Origin: CAZICM01 sp964537685
GTDB lineage: Bacteria > Myxococcota_A > Polyangia > Polyangiales > Polyangiaceae
Length of the DNA stretch: 64,000 nucleotides
Assembly (NCBI GenBank): GCA_964537685.1
Contig: CAZICM010000045.1
Coordinates: forward strand, 7,982 to 71,981
Reading direction: 5' to 3'
Below the pieces are notes generated by a model, which saw only the letters and a program-made list of their open reading frames with translations, did no database searches and was not told the origin of the DNA. A program made the position numbers and the translations under genes. This document shows positions 63,156 through 64,000 of this stretch, in pieces (the first letter of the stretch is position 1; every line of letters begins with the position of its first letter).

Positions 63156-63614
63156 CTAACGAGAGAAACCCTGCAATGCGGATTGCTTCACAAAACCGCT
63201 ATCAAAACAACCTTCCTTAATCATATTCAAAAGGCCATCTTGGCATCCCGCTTTAGTCATAAATGGCAGAATAGTCTCCTCAAAGATTTTCACGAGTATC
63301 GCTTTCCGCCTTTCGTCGCTTATCATCGTATTGAGTGTGCAGCTCTGTTCGAGTTGGGAGCGTACATTCGGAAACGCGGAAGTTGCCCTTATTCTTACAT
63401 GACAGAGATGTTCTGGCGGTGGAACTTTCGGCTGCCCCACCCCTTTTAGCCAAAACGCAATGTTGATAAACCACAAATCATCATAGTTTGATTTTTGCAG
63501 ATTGAGTAATGAAATCACTGTCGGCCAATCACGATACCAATTTGTTCCCTTGCGGGTATAACCTGCTCGGCACATCTCGTCATTGATTATTTTTTTGAAT
63601 ATTGTAGCGTCCAC
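63156..63614 (-). CDS. DUF4304-type immunity protein
   Basis: 152 residues from a GTG at 63614 (GGGG a few bases upstream). KKIINDEMCRAGYTRKGTNWYRDW, then ISLLNLQKSNYDDLWFINIAFWL fits the DUF4304 pattern (a 'G..rkg..W' segment followed by 'nlQkS......iN'), a frequent immunity protein in polymorphic-toxin loci. It starts 12 bp after the toxin stop, the usual order of toxin then immunity gene. It presumably neutralises the nuclease-like tip at 63627-64000. Confidence 0.75.
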   Translation of the reverse strand: MDATIFKKIINDEMCRAGYTRKGTNWYRDWPTVISLLNLQKSNYDDLWFINIAFWLKGVGQPKVPPPEHLCHVRIRATSAFPNVRSQLEQSCTLNTMISDERRKAILVKIFEETILPFMTKAGCQDGLLNMIKEGCFDSGFVKQSALQGFSR

Positions 63615-63626
63615 AGTTCCCCATTG

Positions 63627-64000
63627 CTATTTATAGGTGTCCACTTCTGAATTCCAATTACCACCGTGCTCCTTTTCAAGCTCTAGGCGATACTTCTCAA
63701 CTTGCTTTTGACCTCGCTTGATAGCGGCCGGATTATCGGGTTTAAGTTCTCGCACGATACGATTTTTGAAATCGACGGCGTCTGGGCGTTTTCCGCTCGG
63801 GAGTCTGACTTCTGTTTCATAATTTGGTCCGAGTTTTTTTGCATATTCCTTATGAGCTTCGCGCCCCGCTTTCGTCGCAGCCGTCTCGCCTCCCTTCGAC
63901 GGTTTTGGCGATTGTGCAGGCGGCGCCGGCCCCTGTGAAACGCCACCCCCACTACTCAGCGAGTTCAGCGCCCCAATCAAATTCTGAACGCCGCTCGTTA
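63627..64000 (-). CDS. Polymorphic toxin C-terminal nuclease-like tip, 5' end outside window
   Basis: The frame is open to the right edge of the window, so only the C-terminal ~124 residues are present. After the hinge ITSGVQNLIGALNSLSSGG comes a toxin domain with HKEYAKKLGPNYETEV, SGKRPDAVDF, RELKPDNPAAI and QVEKYRLELEKEHGG. The D...ELK arrangement resembles restriction-endonuclease-fold toxin tips (Tox-REase-like). The rest of the toxin, including the secretion-related part, lies beyond the window. The immunity gene follows after 12 bp. Confidence 0.7.
   Translation of the reverse strand, partial: TSGVQNLIGALNSLSSGGGVSQGPAPPAQSPKPSKGGETAATKAGREAHKEYAKKLGPNYETEVRLPSGKRPDAVDFKNRIVRELKPDNPAAIKRGQKQVEKYRLELEKEHGGNWNSEVDTYK
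63948..64000. repeat. 53-bp direct repeat, copy B (live toxin gene)
   Basis: Same-orientation match to 62864-62916 with two mismatches in 53 bases, reaching the end of the window. It lies at the hinge between the pre-toxin and the toxin tip, which is where recombination would exchange tips. Confidence 0.9.

Overview
This is a 64 kb stretch of bacterial chromosome, probably from a myxobacterium-like lineage (Myxococcota, the former Deltaproteobacteria). The case is indirect. There is a transmembrane Ser/Thr kinase with two kinase domains, many lipoproteins with Gly-rich linkers, EB-like Cys-rich repeats of the CDDGxxCT type, a degenerate STAND/TPR protein, two PEMT/ICMT-like methyltransferase genes and a eukaryote-like steroid 5-alpha-reductase. 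GC content looks moderate, so this is not a typical high-GC Polyangium-type genome. No tRNA, rRNA, CRISPR array or insertion sequence was seen. A run of exactly 100 N (54950-55049) shows this is a scaffolded assembly. Four apparent one-base losses at homopolymers in three genes suggest residual sequencing error.

Layout. 1-11.6 kb: a Uma2-like protein cut by the window edge, a membrane methyltransferase, a kinase-MATE pair, a C2-like lipoprotein, a translationally coupled pair (a duplicated-domain protein and a SEC-C/TPR protein) and an XRE regulator. 11.8-13.9 kb: a protein with three DsbA-type domains behind a perfect inverted repeat. 14.1-16.7 kb: a small accessory patch with a HEPN protein and its overlapping partner, two unknown genes and 86-bp tandem repeats. 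16.8-24.4 kb: a frameshifted methyltransferase, adenosine deaminase, beta-carbonic anhydrase, a LolA-like protein, a JAMM-like lipoprotein, and an M16 protease with a PpiC/SurA chaperone. 24.6-26.1 kb: a receiver domain next to a retropepsin-like protein. 26.2-30.5 kb: a tightly coupled four-gene operon (Tes/MJ0619-type radical SAM enzyme, SDR, class III aminotransferase, SDR), the best candidate here for an unexplored, possibly lipid-related, pathway. 30.5-41.2 kb: two unknown genes, a DinG-type helicase, GH114 and pectin-acetylesterase lipoproteins, a cytochrome-like lipoprotein, an unknown protein with a CHAT-like motif, a phosphopantetheinyl transferase, a frameshifted Cys-rich protein and the steroid reductase. 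41.3-50.7 kb: a degenerate STAND/TPR protein, a CBS protein, lipoproteins, a cupredoxin and a CopA-type ATPase.

51-64 kb is accessory: an NmrA-like protein, a second XRE regulator, a damaged LamG gene, and a 42-bp minisatellite with 210-bp higher-order periodicity that contains the assembly gap. Then comes a complete type I restriction-modification operon (hsdM-hsdS-hsdR plus a YgjP-like metallopeptidase) behind a promoter with an embedded palindrome. At the right edge is a polymorphic-toxin tip (nuclease-like) with a DUF4304-type immunity gene and an orphan pre-toxin remnant on the minus strand.
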